Below, one piece after another: positions 60,458-64,000 of a stretch of DNA of 64,000 bases. How positions within the stretch are numbered: position 1 is the first letter of the stretch; each line of letters opens with the position of its first letter. The position numbers and the translations under genes were made by a program. The notes beneath the pieces were generated by a model. That model did no database searches. It was not told the origin of the DNA and was given only the letters and a program-made list of their open reading frames with translations. The DNA is from Mucilaginibacter sp. CSA2-8R (GTDB taxonomy: Bacteria; Bacteroidota; Bacteroidia; Sphingobacteriales; Sphingobacteriaceae): positions 3,224,001-3,288,000 of the forward strand of contig NZ_CP152389.1 in assembly GCF_038806765.1 (NCBI RefSeq), written 5' to 3'.

Positions 60458-61339
60458 TCAAAACTTCAACCCAACCCCCATCTCAAAATACAACACCGAC
60501 GAATTATTAGACAGCCCTACCGCCCTGGCTACGGCGCCTGATTTAAACCCGTTTTGGACGATGGCGTAAGTGGGTGTAAAATGGGCAATGAAATGCTTGA
60601 TTTTATAGTCAAACGGTACCGAAATTTCGTAATCAAGCAACTGGAACTGGTTAAGCCGGCTTTCGAAGGTGTTCATGAGCGCTAATTGTCTTTCGGTTTG
60701 GTTGGTCTTGCGTTCAATGTAAGCTTCGTAGAAATTTTGCGTGCCCCAGTTAACCGATACCGTGGGCGAAATAATTAAAGCATCTTTTTTATCGAATACA
60801 TTGTGGCTGATAAAATCGTGTGATAGGCCGGCGTTCAGAAAAATATCGTTGGCCACACCCCGATTATTCAGGCTGTAATCTACGCTGACGCTTGGGGTGA
60901 TGATATGATCGATATTATAATCCAGGTTAAAGTTAAAAATGTTGGTCATAGAAGCACCTACCAGGGTGCTGTTGGCGTTGTAAAACATTTTGCTGTAGGA
61001 TATGCCGCCTTCAAGGTTTCGGGTGAGGTCGAAATCGTAACCGGCGGTCAGGCTCCCGCCGTTGATTCGGTCTTTTTTAAGCCCCGGTACAATGTCCATG
61101 TCACCGGCAAAGTATAAACCCGATGCAAACATATACTTAAAGTCCGGACTTATAATAGGCACCGCCTTTCGGCCTGTGCGGCCCATAAAAACGTTATTAC
61201 TCAAAAATTGAGTACCAATTTGGAGGGATGATTTTTGGTCGGCCTGACCGGTAGAATCGGGCCGGGCCTGACTAAACGCACTATAGCTCAATATGGTTAG
61301 CAAGCTAACCATCAACAGTTTACAATAATTAGGATACAT
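60458..61339 (-). CDS. Outer-membrane beta-barrel protein (MipA/OmpV-like or hypothetical)
   Basis: A 293-residue exported protein with a signal peptide (about residues 1-24, ending SYSAFSQA). The mature part alternates hydrophobic and polar residues in strands (SLTAGYDFDLTRNLEGGISYSKMF, NFNLDYNIDHIITPSVSVDYSL). It ends with YFEMGVGLKF, a terminal Phe strand for BAM-dependent insertion. The barrel is probably 10-12 strands. There is no specific family signature; a MipA/OmpV-type layout is possible. Single gene. Confidence 0.7.
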   Translation of the reverse strand: MYPNYCKLLMVSLLTILSYSAFSQARPDSTGQADQKSSLQIGTQFLSNNVFMGRTGRKAVPIISPDFKYMFASGLYFAGDMDIVPGLKKDRINGGSLTAGYDFDLTRNLEGGISYSKMFYNANSTLVGASMTNIFNFNLDYNIDHIITPSVSVDYSLNNRGVANDIFLNAGLSHDFISHNVFDKKDALIISPTVSVNWGTQNFYEAYIERKTNQTERQLALMNTFESRLNQFQLLDYEISVPFDYKIKHFIAHFTPTYAIVQNGFKSGAVARAVGLSNNSSVLYFEMGVGLKF

Positions 61340-61598
61340 AGCAAAAAACAGGGTCCGGAAAAACTAAAACTTACTTGCGCTTTCGCGGGTCAATGATAGT
61401 TAATCAGATACTAATAAGCGGGTTGACCAAATTAGTTTTAACTTAGAATTGAGGGTGGTGAAAAGGCTGTTGCAGTTGGAGTGCTAAATTTATTACCAAT
61501 GTAATAGTGGATAACTCGTTAACCTTACACAAAAGCTACATCTGGATGTGCTTGTCGGATAAAAATGATAGATTAGCTTCTAATCAATTAACCTTATA

Positions 61599-61808
61599 TT
61601 GAAAAAAATTCGCATCGCTGGAATATGTGTCGTACTGCTGGGTTTAGGCATGTTATCACTTGGAGCATCTATATTTTCATATCAAGGCAGCTACCGAAAT
61701 CCATGGTTAAGCAAAGCGGGCGAATTTTCATTTTTTTTCTGGTTTCCTACCGTCATCATCGGTATTTATCTTATAAAATCAGGCCGAAGCAAAAATTCGG
61801 TTTCATAA
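61599..61808 (+). CDS. Small two-helix membrane protein
   Basis: A 69-residue frame with two hydrophobic segments (about residues 6-25 and 43-61). It starts at a TTG (61599-61601), with a good charged start KKIRIAG. No family recognised. The short length leaves doubt about expression. Confidence 0.45.
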   Translation: MKKIRIAGICVVLLGLGMLSLGASIFSYQGSYRNPWLSKAGEFSFFFWFPTVIIGIYLIKSGRSKNSVS

Positions 61809-61864
61809 CTTTTGCTTTATAAAAATTTAAGTCTAGGCAATACACTCCCACATATAAAAAAACG

Positions 61865-61984
61865 CGTCATTGCGAGGTACGAAGCAATCTCTTTAGGACG
61901 GGCGAACCCTGTACCGGTTTAAAAATGCTTACCGTTAAACGCTGGCTAAGCTTAAAGAGATGGCGCCCGTACCTCGCAATGACG
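61865..61984. repeat. Palindromic element of the GTCATTGCGAG class
   Basis: CGTCATTGCGAGGTACG (61865-61881) is the exact reverse complement of 61968-61984. A second pair ATCTCTTTA (61888-61896)/TAAAGAGAT (61953-61961) follows inside. The centre is 56 bases with no ORF. One decayed arm of the same class is at 37369-37387. It could fold into a long stem-loop. Confidence 0.75.
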
Positions 61985-62015
61985 AGGTTATACAAAATTT
62001 ATTTTTAACCCGGCG

Positions 62016-62702
62016 TTACAACACCCCCTTCAAAATCGACCACACGTTGCCGGCCACTATTTTGGCGCCTTCGGCGGTGGGGTGTATGCCGTCGGCCTGG
62101 TTTAGTTTGGGGTTGCCACCTACGCCTTCCAGCAAAAACGGAATCAGCAGCATATCATTTTTTACGGCCAGTTTGGGGAACACGTCCCTGAACTGTTTGG
62201 CATAACTTACGCCCATACTTGTCGGAATCTGCATGCCGGCCATTACCAATTTAGCGTTGGGGTATTTGCCTTTTACCTTATCAATAATGGCTTGCAGGTT
62301 GCGGTTGGTTTCGGCCACGGGTATGCCACGCAGGCCGTCGTTAGCACCCAGTTCGAGCACAAAAACATCTACCTTTTGCTTTAGCACCCAATCAATACGG
62401 CTACGGCCGCCGGCACTGGTTTCGCCGCTGTTTCCGGCGTTCACCACCTTGTAAGGGAAACCTTCCTGCGTAATCTTTTTCTGGATTACGCTCGGGTAGG
62501 CATCGGTAGCCGGGTCGTCCAGGCCGTAACCTGCGGTTAGGCTATCACCAAAAAACAGCACCGTTTTGGTGGGTTTAGAGGTACTGTCCTTAGCTGCGGT
62601 CTGTTTAGTTTCGCTTTCCGTAGCTGTATTATAAGTATTCTGACAGGCAGCCAGGCTCATCAGGCCTGCCAATAGAAAGGTTTTTATATTGAGTATTTGC
62701 AT
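62016..62702 (-). CDS. SGNH-family esterase, TesA/arylesterase-like lipoprotein
   Basis: A 228-residue lipoprotein from the ATG at 62702 (lipobox LAAC near residue 19); a start at 62783 lies inside the permease gene. All four SGNH blocks are seen: FFGDSLTAGYG (Ser), NAGNSGETSAGG (Gly), LELGANDGLRG (Asn) and DGIHPTAEG (Asp and His). It should be a periplasmic esterase, lysophospholipase or thioesterase. It lies 13 bases after a YbbP-like permease gene, mirroring the tesA-ybbAP association known from E. coli. Substrate unknown. Confidence 0.93.
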   Translation of the reverse strand: MQILNIKTFLLAGLMSLAACQNTYNTATESETKQTAAKDSTSKPTKTVLFFGDSLTAGYGLDDPATDAYPSVIQKKITQEGFPYKVVNAGNSGETSAGGRSRIDWVLKQKVDVFVLELGANDGLRGIPVAETNRNLQAIIDKVKGKYPNAKLVMAGMQIPTSMGVSYAKQFRDVFPKLAVKNDMLLIPFLLEGVGGNPKLNQADGIHPTAEGAKIVAGNVWSILKGVL

Positions 62703-62715
62703 AGTTATATTCTGC

Positions 62716-64000
62716 TTATGTATCTGATCGGAGCACCTCCAGCGGCGGGCGGTTAAGCACGCCCCTGCTGTTGAGCAAACCAATAATAATAGTTAACGCC
62801 ACGGTTAAACCAAACAGTATGCCAGCCGGTGCATAACTAACGTCGAAAGGTATTTCGAAACTATATTTAGCCAGCAGCCAACTACCGGCAATAGCAATTA
62901 CAATACCCGTAAGGGCCGATAACGCTCCTAAAAACAGGTATTCGAGTGCTGTAATAACCAGTATTTGCTTACGGCTGCCGCCCAGGGTACGCAGCAGCAC
63001 GCTCTCTTTAATGCGCTGGTATTTGCTTATGCGTACCGAGGCAATCAATACGATAATGCCTGTAGCAATACTAAAGCCGCTCATAAATTTAATCACGTAA
63101 CTAATTTTGTCCAGTATCTCATCCAATACGGTGAGCACCAGGCCCAAATCAACTATAGATACGTTGGGGTAACCGCGCACCACTGCCTGCTGATATTGTG
63201 CCGACACTGCGCTGGATGGCACGTGTGTTAACAGCACATGTGTTTGCGGTGCCTGCTCGAGTGCCCCGGTCGGAAACACCACCTGAAAATTGGTTTGCAC
63301 CTTGTTCCAGTTCACCTTTCTAAAGCTGGCTACATAGGTATCCATAGGTGTACCCTGCACGTTAAACACCAGCTTGTCATTCAGCTTAAGTTTTAGCCGA
63401 CGCGCCAGCCGCTCATCAACCGATACTGGTATATCCTCGCCGTCTTTCGCCTTGCCTATCCATTTGCCTTCGGCTATTTTTTCGGACGAGGTTAAAAAGT
63501 CGCGGTAAGTTACCCGGTATTCGTAACCGTAGGCCCGTCGCATTTTGTCGGCCGTTGTATCTTTAGGTAACGATGCCGACGTTTTGCCATTAATGCTTTC
63601 GAGCTTGATGCTGATAATAGGCACCTGCTGTATTACCGGCAGTTTAAACTGTTTGGTAATGCTTAAAACGCCTTTTTCCTGATTGGTCTGGATATCAAAC
63701 AATATCATGTTGGGCTGGTTGCCGCTGGTAGACAGCGTAACCTGCTTAATGAGCAGCGCCTGAACAAAAATTAACAAACAGATAAAAGCTGTACTTAACC
63801 CGATAGATACCATCAAAATGACGGTTTGGTTATTGGGCCGGTACAGGTTGGCAAAGCCCTGGCGCACCAGGTAGCTCCAGGAAGCCTTCATCACCAGTTT
63901 AATTACCCGCATTAACAGCAAAGCGGTTAGGGTAAGCAGTAAAAAAGACACCAACAGCGCAGCCGTAAATGCAGCACTGGCCTGCCACGATTGTAATTGC
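62716..64000 (-). CDS. YbbP-like FtsX-family permease, 5' end outside window
   Basis: The frame is open to the window edge, so at least 428 residues belong to it; the visible GTG at 63954 is not the true start. The part seen contains a helix at 63.9 kb, then LVRQGFANLYRPNNQTVILMVSIGLSTAF, a large periplasmic domain, and the FtsX C-terminal bundle with ESVLLRTLGGSRKQI and LNSRGVLNRPPLEVLR at the end. YbbP-type permeases work with a YbbA-like ATPase. The esterase just downstream supports this. The upstream ATPase would be to the right of the window. Confidence 0.9.
   Translation of the reverse strand, partial: QLQSWQASAAFTAALLVSFLLLTLTALLLMRVIKLVMKASWSYLVRQGFANLYRPNNQTVILMVSIGLSTAFICLLIFVQALLIKQVTLSTSGNQPNMILFDIQTNQEKGVLSITKQFKLPVIQQVPIISIKLESINGKTSASLPKDTTADKMRRAYGYEYRVTYRDFLTSSEKIAEGKWIGKAKDGEDIPVSVDERLARRLKLKLNDKLVFNVQGTPMDTYVASFRKVNWNKVQTNFQVVFPTGALEQAPQTHVLLTHVPSSAVSAQYQQAVVRGYPNVSIVDLGLVLTVLDEILDKISYVIKFMSGFSIATGIIVLIASVRISKYQRIKESVLLRTLGGSRKQILVITALEYLFLGALSALTGIVIAIAGSWLLAKYSFEIPFDVSYAPAGILFGLTVALTIIIGLLNSRGVLNRPPLEVLRSDT

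Noticed and set aside
1..64000. Search by eye for tRNA, rRNA, CRISPR arrays, transposases and integrases
   Set aside because: No cloverleaf-like segments, rRNA blocks, regularly spaced repeats with unique spacers, or recombinase motifs were seen. A covariance-model scan would be needed to exclude small RNAs.

Overview
This window is chromosomal DNA of a Bacteroidota bacterium, most likely of the family Sphingobacteriaceae (Mucilaginibacter or Pedobacter-like). This is inferred from the SusC/SusD pair, the ECF sigma/FecR pair, many TonB-type and outer-membrane beta-barrel proteins, lipoproteins with short lipoboxes, DUF4251, HxlR and AraC regulators, weak Shine-Dalgarno sites, and promoters that fit TTG-N19/20-TAnnTTTG. 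No rRNA, tRNA, CRISPR array or transposase was seen. The genes look ordinary for such a chromosome, but many intergenic gaps carry hairpins, inverted-repeat elements and degenerate microsatellites.

Layout. 1-5.8 kb: a TerD protein cut by the window edge, a quinone-reductase-like flavoprotein, two glycosyltransferase-type genes, a small lipoprotein, and a divergent HxlR/NmrA pair. 5.8-10.2 kb: a repeat-rich gap, a large FtsX/MacB-type permease and a DHFR-like reductase. 10.2-14.5 kb: small membrane and DUF6624 proteins, an AraC regulator with an FAD monooxygenase, and an alpha/beta hydrolase. 14.8-17.9 kb: a light-harvesting module made of a microbial rhodopsin (D-T-K motif, with the Gly linked to carotenoid-antenna binding) facing blh (retinal from beta-carotene) and crtY (lycopene to beta-carotene).

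18.1-25.8 kb: a tightly packed operon of a small His/Cys-rich exported protein, an ABC ATPase, two ABC-2 permeases, an AstE/AspA-type zinc hydrolase and a TonB-dependent siderophore-type receptor. It looks like one uptake and processing system for a metal chelate or peptide. 25.9-27 kb: a flavoprotein and HxlR regulator divergent around two perfect palindromes. 27.3-32.2 kb: ECF sigma, FecR anti-sigma, a STN-domain outer-membrane barrel with surface repeats, and a second barrel sharing its C-terminal domain.

32.4-39.6 kb: small lipoproteins and secreted proteins, including a standalone M35-propeptide-like domain, a HEXXH-type peptidase (HELIH), an EF-Tu domain-2-like miniprotein, a START protein and two decayed genes. 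39.7-48.4 kb: a PAS histidine kinase, an AraC regulator divergent from a Tet(X)-like monooxygenase, a GntR-controlled ABC operon with a clear operator, MarR and VOC proteins. 48.7-50.6 kb: HtpG. 50.7-58.1 kb: anhydro-MurNAc kinase, SusC, SusD and a GH3_C/beta-lactamase fusion, apparently a muropeptide acquisition and recycling locus. 58.4-62 kb: DUF4251, an AT-rich stretch with a broken gene and a lipoprotein, a barrel protein and a palindromic repeat. 62-64 kb: a TesA-like esterase beside a YbbP-like permease that runs off the window.
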